A DNA stretch of 64,000 nucleotides. It comes from Nereocystis luetkeana. Taxonomy: Eukaryota; Sar; Phaeophyceae; Laminariales; Laminariaceae. A model generated the notes under the pieces. The model did no database searches and had not been told where the DNA came from. It saw only the letters and a program-made list of their open reading frames with translations. The DNA lies in contig JARUPZ010000002.1 of assembly GCA_031213475.1 (NCBI GenBank), positions 5,031,049-5,095,048 of the forward strand, read 5' to 3'. Of this stretch, positions 1 to 11,100 are shown one piece after another (within the stretch, counting starts at the first letter, position 1; the number at the start of each line of letters is the position of its first letter). The translations under genes were made by a program, and so were the position numbers.

Positions 1-19
1 CTCGAAAAGCACAAATTAC

Positions 20-105
20 GAAATTCGGCGAGATTCGAACCCCCGACCCACCCTTGGGAATTATACAGCACTACCTGCTAGACCACTCATTCCGCGTAAC
101 TTAAA
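20..105 (-). repeat. tRNA-derived SINE-like sequence
   Basis: Read on the minus strand this stretch has a plausible B box (GGTTCGAATCT, about 31-41) and an A-box-like stretch (about 69-85) at tRNA spacing. The acceptor ends do not pair well, so it is more likely a tRNA-derived repeat than a working tRNA gene. A related sequence with the same start (GGAAYGAGTGGT) lies at 53820-53912. Confidence 0.35.
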
Positions 106-1974
106 AGGAATGGACCACTGAGCTACTCAGTCACTGCTAGATGGGGGGAAAAAGGGTTGGATAGGCAAGAGCTGAAAGACATACGTTTTTACGCCATATA
201 AAATGAACGCCATGCATCGGTCGCAGGGATACAGCAGTATGAATATCATAACGAAATTCTTCATTGTTCATTCTTCAATGGTTGCATAAAATACAGACAG
301 ATGCTTGTACCAGATACAACTTGACATTGTGGTGCTCCGCAGGCCGAGCAACGCGATGGGCATGCCCAGTACATCAATGCAACTTAACTCGGCGCCAACT
401 TTGTGCACTTGTCTTCGATACTTCATTCTCCCCCGAATTCTCAGCCACAACTCGAATTTTACGCTTTCGCATATACTTTACTTTCATCTCGTACAAGTAC
501 TCGCACTCGCATCGATGCCCAACCAGAGCCCTCGACCAGTCAACTATAAAACAGCCAGACGTCATTGTCCTGCAATCGTCTACATAATAACTTCAGTGAG
601 GGAAGCTATATACGAACACGTCTGTGCATCTCATTCTAATTCCAACATTCTCAATTCTCAATCGCAATGTTCGGATATTATCTACAACTCTTAAATCGAT
701 ATAAAATCAATCTAAAAACGGAAATTACCGACAGCAAACAATCAACAAAGTCAAACGTGCCTGTTGCGGACGTAAGTCCTTGCTGGTGGCGCCTCGGTCT
801 CTTCTCTTTCACCCTCTCTCGCTGGGGGCAGTGCATCCTGTCGCGCCCGTGCGCTGATCCCGAACAGCAGATGCAGATTCCCCCCCCTGCGCCCATCCTC
901 ACTCTCCTTCATCTCCCTCTTCGGGGGCAACGTCCCCCCTCCATCAACCACCTGCGGGCGCTGTGTTTCAGCAGTCCAGGAAAACGATTTTGCCCAAAAA
1001 CACTTTCAGCTTCCACCCGCGGTCTCCACCTTCCACCCGGCTCCTCCCGGCGATACACATACGCGTCCTTCACCCTCTCATATATTCTTACTCGTTTCTA
1101 CTTCTACTTCGCCAGCGCGAAACGAACCCACAGATAGATTCAGGCAGATACCTGGCTCTCCTGGGGTGTTGCAGCATCGACGGTAACGCGGCGGTCGAGA
1201 CGACGGCGGCGGCAGCGGCGGTAGCGAAGACGGCGGTTGCGGCGGCGGTGGTGACGGCGGCGGCGATGACGGTGGTTGCTGCGTGCGCTTCATCGTCGCA
1301 ACAGGCGCAGCAGTCCTCTGACTGCTGCTGTTGCGACGGTGCTACTGGAGGTGCTGTTGCCCCTGCAACTGCTGCTCTCCAGAGCCTTCGCCACCAGTGC
1401 CAAGCGAATCTACCAGGTCCGGCTCAAACTTGGCCCTGCTGGGATCGCTGCTGCTTCTGGTGCGGCATCTTTTTCTTCTCCTCTCACGTCCTTTCCACCA
1501 GGACCTCGATCCTCTCCGGGATCATCCGCAGCAGCAGCTTCTCTACATGCATATACATGCATATTCTACTAATTTCCCACGTTGGCTTCCAGACTAGACA
1601 CGCCATCTAAACCAGACATGCCGGAAGGTTCCCACCTCTCTAGGTTGGCCTGGGCCACGCTTGCCAATAGAAGATCACCGGTTCTTCACTAGTGTGTTGA
1701 TTGATCTCTAAAGGTATACGTAGTTGGCACAGGAACACGTCGTTGATGACTCAAGACAGCAGTAACACAGAAACTCTCTCTTGTATTATTATCGAGCTGT
1801 CGAGCTGACTCGCCTCATATGGAGCTACATCTATCGAGTGGTATTGGTGGGGTACACGTTACCCCGACATCCCAATACCCTACCACCAGAATCCCTGTTC
1901 AGCATGGAACTCCTCAATCTACGATGGATCTTACGGATCGTGTTCTTGAGCACAGTCAACAGAACGCCTGCTCC
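106..1974. other. No recognisable gene
   Basis: I see no conserved domain here. The stretch has CT-rich sequence near 780-940 and a GGC/GCG triplet-rich patch near 1190-1275 that opens long frames in several phases. Such frames are products of base composition. A partial match to the 36.8 kb hairpin (GGACCACTGAGCTACTCAGTC) lies near 112-132. Confidence 0.5.
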
Positions 1975-2325
1975 AAATCGTCTCGGTGACCACTCAGGTC
2001 GCCATTTCGAGGAGGGTGTCGAGGTTCAAGCTTCAGGACCGCCAAGAAGGAAGAAGGAACAGGGGGGGGAGGGACGACAGACCCACACCGATGGCGTGGG
2101 GATGGAGCTTGGATGCAGCTTAGGATTAAAAAATAGAACGTAATGAGAAGGAAGGAGCAAATACAGCAGATAGAGTAGACAAGCCGAAAGTTGGCACGGA
2201 AGGGAGGTAGACTTGGTGCATGGGTTTCATTTTGTTTCCGAGGTTTTCTTCTTTCGGGAAAGTTATGAGTGATCCATGTTGAAGATCATGCTGCACATTG
2301 TCGGATGGCAAGAGAAATAATATAA
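1975..2325 (+). repeat. LINE 3' end fragment
   Basis: The left part matches, in opposite orientation, the C-terminal coding end of the LINE at 54.8-54.95 kb (around CGACACCCTCCTCGAAATGG). The right part, ending in GGCAAGAGAAATAATA, is nearly the same as 46640-46815. This is the 3' end of a 5'-truncated insertion. It ends in an AT-rich trinucleotide-like tail, as some LINEs do. Confidence 0.6.
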
Positions 2326-2394
2326 TAATCGGCTCGTCAGAGTGTGGCGCTATAATATTAGTGTTACGATACTGCCTTGAATAAGGTTGAAAGC

Positions 2395-2660
2395 CCGGTA
2401 ATTACCTGGGTTTTCAGGCTTCAGGCACTGATATCGTATTTGTAGTACTTGGAAGGCGTATCTTAGGTGGGAAACCAGCGGTTTTCCAGAGAGGCACGAG
2501 CTTGGGTCTCAGTCGCCCGACACGAAAGGAATAAAGCTGCTCTTCTTCTATCTTTAAGCAAACAACAACGAGTACCGACCTAATACGTAAACCTTTCCAG
2601 GGATACAAAGTGCCCCGACCTCTGATCTCAACAAGGCCGTATCGAGCTGAAAGGGGCTTC
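2395..2660 (-). repeat. Dispersed repeat family D, copy 1
   Basis: On the minus strand this matches the family best seen at 36700-37215 and 62520-62945. Shared blocks include the stretch around GGTTTTCCACCTAAGATACG and the flanking 'pasted' words for AATACGAT and ACCCAGGTAATTACCGG. No coding capacity is recognised. Confidence 0.6.
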
Positions 2661-2663
2661 TTT

Positions 2664-2746
2664 TGTTCGTTTTACAAAGGGTGAACCACTGACTGAAGTG
2701 AGCGACTCAGTCAGCAGTGGTTTGACCTTTCTTTATAAAACGAACG
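2664..2746. repeat. Hairpin element H, copy 1
   Basis: The arms GTTCGTTTTACAAAGG and CTTTATAAAACGAAC flank a short inner inverted repeat around ACCACTGACTGA. It is a diverged copy of the near-perfect hairpin at 36836-36909. Both copies sit at the same place in repeat family D. Confidence 0.6.
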
Positions 2747-3635
2747 CAGACCCCATCCGGCAAACACTTTATCCGGATCGTGCAGATTGTATATACCAGG
2801 TATTCATCATGCGTCCTGAACCATCGAACTATACCACCTGAATTGGGATCTATCTCGTCTGATCTGCCGGATGATATCTCGTCTAATCTGCCGGGCGATA
2901 GGTACAACCTTATATCAACATTTAGTTCAACGAGTACAGTACGTGGTGCACTACAACAACACCCGTTATCCCGTTATGCGCATACAAAGCATACAACACG
3001 TATACCAGGTATATATATCCATCCAGCCATAAATAATACGCACCCCCACAGCAGCAGCACACACCACAACCAATAACTCGGCCAATCACTCCTACATATC
3101 GTATCTATACGTATACGTACTCGTACTGTTTTCCCTGTATCATATGATACGAGTGCGGTGAAAGAACGAGTGACAAAATGTCAGTTGCCTGTGTCTCTTG
3201 CCTTCTAACCTGTTTTCCTGTTGTTGTTGATGGGGCCCTTTTTCTGCTTGTTTTGTTTCCCCCCATTCCCACAGTTTTCCCGAGTATACTCGTACTTAGC
3301 AACAATTTTACTAAGACACACGAACACGGGCACATGATACTTTGTACACAGCTGTTTTTTTTTGCTGTGTATCGTGTGTCGGCTCGTGTTTATTTCCTCG
3401 CTCGGCGCCACGCTCGTGATGATGAGAGCGCCCTGAGAGTTCTTGAGCGAGTGTGTGTGTGAGAAGAGTATATAGGCTCGCGGCGTGAGTCCTTCGAGAT
3501 GGCTACGAGCATATATATATATAAATACTACCTCATCACCTGATATTATACTACTTGTTTTCTTCAACTCCCTCCGCCGTTGGCCAATCCGAAGTCACAG
3601 GACACAAGACACAGCAGCACAGCTACGATGCTATT

Positions 3636-3754
3636 TTACGGGGGACCATAGTAATAGGACCTGCGGTATAGATAACAACCTACCTGGTATATATTTAACC
3701 ATTTATTTATACTAACAATATTTGGTCCTATTATTACCTATGGTACCCCGTAGT
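3636..3754. mobile_element. MITE family A, copy 1
   Basis: About 119 bp with ends TTTACGGGGGACCATAG and CTATGGTACCCCGTA and the family core words AACCATTTATTTATACTAA and TTTGGTCCTA. There is no coding capacity. A TACCTGGTA-type word lies inside this copy. Confidence 0.75.
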
Positions 3755-3899
3755 ACGATGTGCTGACGGAAGAACACACACACACACAATTTGATATTAT
3801 TGCTTGGTGGCATAGCACAACCCACGCTGACTCTCCGTGATTTTCATTTCATTTTTTCTCTTCCTCTTCCTTTTCTGATTGATAAGCCGTACTCAAGGA

Positions 3900-4612
3900 G
3901 CCGTGTGGCGTGGTAGGAAGACGAACCTGCTCTGCTCGGCTCGTATTGTCTGACGCCAAGGGGCTGGGCATAGTTGACGAACGCAGGGCGGAGACGGCAG
4001 TCTGGGTAGCAAGGTACCAGGCGGATTAGCAGGGAGAACCTGGCTATACTACTCGTACCACAAGCTGCTGCCGCCACCTAGAAGGTGCTTTGGGCTTTGG
4101 TCTGCCTGTTATTTCCCCTTTGTTATTTTTCCTTGTTACTTTCTCCTTGGTTCTTTGTCTTACTCTGTTCACAAGCAGTGGTGTCTTTTGTTATTTCTTC
4201 TTTTTTCCAGCTCGTTCTTTTTCAAGTGTAGGCCACCTCGCCTGCGGGGGGGGGGGCACGACAGATTGTTTCTCTTAGATTTTGCTTTCATTTTTTTTCT
4301 TCTTTTTCTTTTTCGACTTGTCTACCTTGTTTTTGTTTTCTCTTTGATTGTTTCTTTTCGTTTCACTATTTCATAGATTGCGTATGTCGTGCCTGTCGTA
4401 TCTAGTATGATGACATGGCTTTGCATTGCCCACTGCAGTTCACACTGCACACGTGGCAACGTAGTATCTCTGTGGCGTAGCTTTGTGACCACAGAACTTG
4501 TATCTCTTCTAGGATGGAAGAATCGGCACGGACACTGGTTGTGCTGGATGTCGACGGGTAGAAAGAACGGTTTAATGTGAAGAACACACACACACACACA
4601 CACACAGCAGCA
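3900..4612 (+). repeat. Dispersed repeat family E, copy 1
   Basis: This is a direct copy of 32855-33512. Shared blocks include GACGAACGCAGGGCGGAGAC, TACTACTCGTACCACAAGCT, TGATGACATG, GGACACTGGTTGTGCTGGAT and AAGAACGGTTTAATGTGAAG, followed in both by a (CA)n run. Similarity is highest at both ends and weaker in the T-rich middle. No protein is recognised, so it may be a non-autonomous transposon. Confidence 0.65.
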
Positions 4613-4635
4613 GGCGAAATCGTATCGATTACGTC

Positions 4636-4680
4636 AGATTACGTACGTACGTACGTACGTACATACGTACCAGGTACGTA
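4636..4680. repeat. TACG tetranucleotide microsatellite
   Basis: A run of the unit TACG, passing into a TACCAGGTA word at its right edge. Confidence 0.7.
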
Positions 4681-5151
4681 GGAACAACAAACTGGAACTT
4701 GTTCCATCGTTTCCGACAACACGGCAGAGAGACAAGAAAGTTCCTCGAAAAATCCGGTTCGGCGTTTCGAATATGGAATACCTGGTACAATATAATAATA
4801 GTCGCTGCTGCTGATCGCTGCACCATCATCCGCCACCGGTACAGCAATCACCCTCCCCACAACGGAATCGCCAGCAGCCAACAAAATCAAAAGTATCACA
4901 CTAGCAACGTCGGTGGTGGCGGTGTCAACGTCGGCAGACGCCATCGTGTGCCTCTCTGCGCGGCGCAGCCATCCCTCCATTGGGTGGTTGCCACACGTCC
5001 TCAGCGCGCCGACCCTCTTCTTCAGGTCCATATCATTTCAACGGCTGGTCTTGGCCACCCTACGCGAACAAAAAAATACGTTTGGCCGTACCCCTGACGA
5101 AGAAAGAAGAGTGCTTCGGGCGAGGGCACTCGTTCAAAGCGTTCGTCAGCC

Positions 5152-8100
5152 ATGTCCAGAGCTATCCTCCATCAAGCCTCGCTGGGGCGGGCTGTCTTGA
5201 GGGTCGGGTCTCGTGGGTCGCCCGGCGGTGCTGCCGCGGGCGTGGTTGGTAGAGGTAGTCGACGATTTGCCGTCAGCACCCCGGGCTTGCATCACGAGCC
5301 AGTCAGCAGCAGCAGCTATTGGCGGCAACAGCAAGCGTGGTACGGCGGGCTTGCGGTGGCGCTGGCGGGATCCGTGAGCGTCCTGGCGTTGCTGCAGCTG
5401 AAGAGCGTGGAGGAGTTGTTCCCGTCACTAGTCAAGGAGGTTACTTCCCCGAAGCGAATAGAAGATGTGAGTGGTGTATGCCTTGTAACCGGTACTACAG
5501 CAATAGTTCATCAATATGCACGTCCGAGGCAGCAACAGTAGCAGTACGAGTAGGGGCATGGTCGGTGGCGTAGGTCCTAATTTTTCGAGATGATGTGCAC
5601 GCCAATTTCGAGCTCTGTCTGTAGACCGAGGGTCGAGGTATACTGCTGTACGTGTGAAGAAAGAGGCAACGCGAGCTGGGTTCAAGCCGCTCTTGAGGGT
5701 GGCCGCCCGGGGCGCTTGTTGTGCCCCCAGGAGTAAAATTCGAACACGTTCCGGCCAAGGGGAACTCGATATAAACTGCTGTCTTGCAGAATTTAGAGAC
5801 AAGCCGAGAAACGAGAGGAGAGTATACGTGCCTCTACGAGTGTACCAGTATTATTTTCGTCGTTGATCTTACTTTTTCGTCATGGATCAAAATACGGATC
5901 AGTTTGTCCGCTATCTATAAAAAAAACTTTGATGGCGTATCAACCGCATTTGTTCTGCGACTCAGAGTCGCCGGTCGAGTGTTGCACGTTGACCAGCAGT
6001 TTACTTCCTGTCCTCGTCTTTACTGATACATCACCGACAGCAGCCGCAGCAGTAGCAGCGCAGCTAACCTCTCCTTGCTTCACTGCTGTCTGCTGTCATC
6101 ACTCTTGACGGCTCCGCACACCCCTCCTTCCAGAGTACGAGAGCCCAGAGCATCCTCCGACTTTCGAATGTGTTCTGTTGTTTTGTCGTTGTGAAATTAG
6201 TGATCATTCATTTTCCGTGACCTTTCGGGTGAACGAGCAGGAATCAGGAATATTATTGACACTGATACTACTCTTGACTACCAGGTACTTTGTACTCTGC
6301 ACTATTAATAGGCAGCAGAGAGAAGGGGATTTCATGCCCGCAGCGCTGTACCTGGTACATTATTTTATGTATTGTGTACCTCGTAGGAGCTGGAGTCAAA
6401 TGTAAAATTCGGGGCGCCCCACCACCCCCTCCACGGAATCGGCAGCGAATATCGTACCAACATCGCATCCCATATCATACCGTACAGCCAGTAATTTGCT
6501 ATCCCTATTCGTGGTGTTTTGCATTTGGAAGATGAATGTTGATGGTACTAATCTGTTAATCAGGTATATATATTGGTGATGATCTGGTTGACGGTTTCAA
6601 CAAATCAGCAGCACAAATGCGACAGCACGAGAGCCGGTTTGTTCGGGCGGTGGATCCGCCTCACCAGAACTATAGTCCCATGTGCCATCTGCCATACCGG
6701 TATACAGCAGTAGAACCCTACACATGCGGTACGAAATATGATTCGTTCGTAGCTGTGTTAAGGAAGTCGCGCAGCAGGGTCTTTTGTAACTGTCTTCAAC
6801 TCATATGCGTCGGTGCTGCTCAGCTCTGCTGCTGCGGCTGCTGCTGCTGTGTTTTCTTAAGAAACACGCGCAACAACAGCCGTCGGTATGATGTCAACTA
6901 ACTGATGGTTTATTTCTTTTGTTAACTGTATGATGTATATGAGCAAGTCTGCGTAAGTGTTACCTGGTACGAGTACGAGGGTATGTGTTGTGTGTTGGTT
7001 TGTGAGATGATTTGTCATGAACCGTGATTGATCGAACAATACAGCAGCACTCCTGCTGGTCCTCCTTATTTTCGAAGATATGATGTGTATCATACCAGCC
7101 GCTCGGCCGGTCGTAGAACCCTCGGCGAACCCGGCTTCAGCCATCTCCAAACGGGTCCTACAAACAGCAGTATACGTACTCCTTCGTTCTTCGCGTGGTG
7201 TAAATTCCAGTACAAGCAGTGATGAGTAATGAGTCACAGCAGTCGCCCTTATAGGAGCGCAGTTCCGTATGGGGACAAAGTACCTAAATTTTGACTGCTT
7301 TGTCCCAAAAACAGGACTCCAGCCCTTAATCTCTTCGCAACACTGTTCTGTATTGCATTAGTAATACAGTAGTATTGACAACAGCAGTATTAATATTAAT
7401 AGTAGTTGCACCCGCTGAGAGCGGAGCCGAGTTTGCGTTTCGCGGCGTGTCTGTACAAGCATTAACGACGACTGTTTTTTAGTTTTTTTCAGTATTTTCC
7501 CCGAGATTTCGGTATTTCTCGGTATTTTCCTACCAGGTACAGAATAATATCGCAATTTCGGGAAAATACTGAATAACAACTGAAAAACACTCCTCGTTAA
7601 GATCGCGACCCTTTTAGCCCAAATTGTTCAATGCTGGTTGCTGTGCACGCTGTCTGCGCTTGTTTCACTTCCCAGTTCCAGTGTGAAAAAAGGTGTTGAG
7701 GTTTGGGGTTGTTGGTGCGGCAATTTTCATTTTCGGCTTGATGAACCAGGGCGTATACTCGTATGCATTGGGGGTAAGTCTCGTAGGCGGGGATGAAAGG
7801 ATGTGGCCGGGCCGTTTTCCTGCTCGCATAGTTCGCCAAATCCGTCAAATATGATATACTTGGTATTTACCTGGTACGAAGTTTTTTTAAAAAGAATGCA
7901 AAGCTATGAGGGGGTCGAAAATTTACAGTTTAGTCAAAACTCAGCTTTGCAAGCTTGGTGTGATAACTCCATCGCGCCTCCCACGGGGTGTGTAGGTTTT
8001 CGGAGTTGTCCACAAATTATTACAGGCTTGAAAGAGTTGTCTACATACATATATATTCGCATATACTTCGAAGTATCATATACCAGGTACAGCAGTAGTG

Positions 8101-11100
8101 GCAGCAGGTGACCAGGGCATCTATTACGCCCGGCGCTATTAATTATCCTGTAAAGTTATTACCGGGAGGCATCTGGTTGTCTGGGCCTAGATTAGTCTTC
8201 TGCCGTGGGAGAGCTATGCTACGATATGATGCAGAGTGTTAGTGTTTTTGTTGCTGTTCTCACATAAACTCATCGCCGAATTCCAGCCGGTGGTCATCAT
8301 GATCACAGGACAGTTCCCATACCTCTGGCGTGGAAGAATATCTCAGTTAAACGGGTAAAGAGTACCATGGTACCAGGTATTCATAGGGCCGAATCTGGCC
8401 ATGTCCGGTTCATTGTTCTCGGTGGGACACATTATTTCCTGGACTTCAATTTGAGTTGTGAGGTACCGCCCGACCCCGGCGGCGGGAGTACAAGTCGCCC
8501 CGCGGCCAACCGCCGCCAGCAGCGGCACCGTCAGATGTATACCGGTACGCACGTACATGCAGACATTCACTTGCAGGAATGCCGGCCGCCCCGGTGTGTA
8601 GTGGTCGCCTCGAACGCTTGCTGGAGTTCAAATCCCGCGATGGTGATAAATTATTTATTTTCTAAAATGAAAAGGAATCAACCTGCTGAGAGCGCGTAGC
8701 GTGGGTATGTATATACGTAGCGCGAGTCGCCGAGGGCTCAAGTCTTCTTGCGATAAAAATGAAGGCACGAACCGCGGTGGGGAGGGGGGCAAGACATGGA
8801 CCCTACTATTAATATGTGACCCCAGATCTGAGTTACGACTACGACGGGGGACCATAGTTAATAGGACCTATGGTATACATGAAAGCCTTTATATTTAACC
8901 ATTTTTACTAACAACATTTGGTCCTACTAACTATGGTTCCCCGTAATAGGAGCGAGAGGGAAAAGAAGGGAGAAGACAATAAAAAGGGTGGAAGAAAAAG
9001 AAACAAAATGTTGCTGTGCTCTGTGCTCAAACTTTCCGCAGGCTCCACTTACGTACAGCAGTAGTAGTCGGGTGTTTGAACGTATGATAGCCCTGGTTTC
9101 TGTGGAAGATCTTCTTACCCCAAGTTTTTCCAACAAGGAATTGCGATCCCGTACGCAAGTGCAGCTGTGCATAGGCCTGCCGGTAGTCGTACGATATCCT
9201 TTGTAACAGTTAAATATAATATATCGTATATATACCAGGTTTACAGCAATACCTATACATTGCATCGAGTGAATAAAAACTCGGGGACGTGTATCCGGTG
9301 CCTGCCACAGGATACTTTCTTGTATACTTTCTTGTGAACCGTTCCGGGCTGTGGGCTACGACGGCAGGCACTACTGCTGCTGTGCGTAAACCTCCTTGGG
9401 GGAGCTTTTGCCAAAGTCTGGTACTACTGTTCCATTTGAGCCAAAAACAGCTACCTGGTACAAACTGAAAACAAGTAAAAACCACACGACTCGATCGGTG
9501 TTTCTGGCGGTGAGAAATCACAAACATTTTTTCTTCTGCGCCTGAGCACTGAGCGTGTGGCCTCCAAAATCTGAAGTGTTTTTTTTCTTTGAGCAATGTA
9601 GGTACCAGGGGCTCCACTTGCTTTAGTTTAACCTGCAGAAGGAACTTCGTCAGTTTCGCCATGGCGGGCGCTCCAAGAGTATTTGTTCTGGCGCCCCCCC
9701 CCCCGTCGCCAGCTTCGAAGCTCCTCAACGATCTTCGCCGAGCCGCCTGCTCGGCGCGAAGTAATTTGCCGTACCAAACCTGGGGCCACCTCCACGCGGG
9801 GTGAGGCAGACGGACTGCTGTCTGTATCCACGATGCTGCATTATACGTCAATATTCATAGCAATATTAACAACAGCATCCCAGTGGAAAGCAACCGCGTA
9901 CGTGGCAGCACATTCTATCGATTTGATAGGTGTGATGCAACCCACGTTTCGCCGAACTGTCTATCTCACAGGGTGAGACTCTTGAAGGTGCACTTGAAAC
10001 TTATTTTAGGTAGCCGTTTAGAGCCGTTAGGTAGGTGTGTACGTAGCCGTTGCCGTGATAGTGCCCGGTTATACTTTGCTGCTGGTAAGTACTCTTAATA
10101 GTGCTCCCGCTGTGTGTTGGGGCGTGCTTGAGATTATTTGGGCCACGCAGCAGCAGTGGGACGACCACTGTGGAAGCCCATGTCCCGTGAGGTGTCGTTG
10201 TTTTTGTCGAAGCAAAACGTTGCTTTTTCGGGCAAGATCGGTGCTCCTACAGTACCCAAAGTAGAATGATTGCCGTATTAGGGTAGACCTACAGTACCTC
10301 TACCAACCCGCTTCCCCCCCCCCCCCCACACCCTCCTCGGTAATTCATCCTCAGACCCAAAACCGGTGCATCTCACACTCACCCATTCCTCTCTCCCCCC
10401 CCCCCCCCAACTCGCCTCCTTTGCGCCCCCCCCCCCCTCCACAACGCATCTATCTGGCTGTCCCTGATTGGTTAATTGTTGTGCTGATGATTTAGTTCTA
10501 CACCTTTAAGAGTGAGGAGTCGCTGGGGCGAGGCCAGTTTGGCACTGTGTCTACGGCAACGGACAAGGCTACGGGAGAGGTCGTGGCCGTAAAGCGCGTA
10601 CCTCGCAGCAAGACGACGGAAAAAAACTTTCGAGAGGAGGCCGAGGTGCACCGGGAAGTGGGTAACCACCCTAACGTCGTGGGGCTCAAGGTGAGGGATT
10701 AGCGCTCGATGTTTTTTTGGTTTCCTGGCGAGCCGATTTTGTCATGTACTGGTATATCGGTGGTACGTGTAACTTTGGTATGTGCGATATGCGCGGTGTA
10801 ATAGCGTGAGACCGCGCACGTCTAACTTTGGTGTGTGCGATATGCGCGGTGTAATAGCGCGAGACCGCTCCCCGAGCGACTCGGGTTTTACGTTGACTGT
10901 GGCGTTTTTTTCAGACAATGGATACTGCTGCGTGCAACATACACATAGTATTGGCACGTGTGCCAGGAAGGAGGTGTTTTGATAGGTGCAGCAATAGCAG
11001 TACAGCAGTAGCACCCTGCAGCGCGACGGCAGTGTCTACCATGCGGCTCGAGTGCGTGCCTAGTGTTTAGAAAACGGAAGCAAAACGCGAGATCGAGGTC

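Larger units (their letters stand above)
5467..10495 (+). other. Intron 1 of the kinase gene (about 5 kb)
   Basis: Begins GTGAGTGG and ends GATGATTTAG. Apart from a MITE A copy (8843-8947), a diverged piggyBac-like hairpin (7261-7322), many TACC(A/T)GGTA words and poly-C runs near 10311-10435, I find no exon or RNA gene inside it. A weak tRNA-like stretch (B-box-like GAGTTCAAATCCC near 8623) is present but not convincing. Confidence 0.65.

Noticed and set aside
8590..8640. tRNA-like stretch in kinase intron 1
   Set aside because: Only a B-box-like word (GAGTTCAAATCCC) and a weak A box; no cloverleaf.
9210..9851. 213-codon minus-strand frame in kinase intron 1
   Set aside because: A stretch (QVWYGKLLR and FLLQVKLKQVEPLVPTLLKE) faintly resembles kinase exon 1, which made me consider a duplicated exon. 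The match is short, the nucleotides are poorly conserved and the rest is unlike it.
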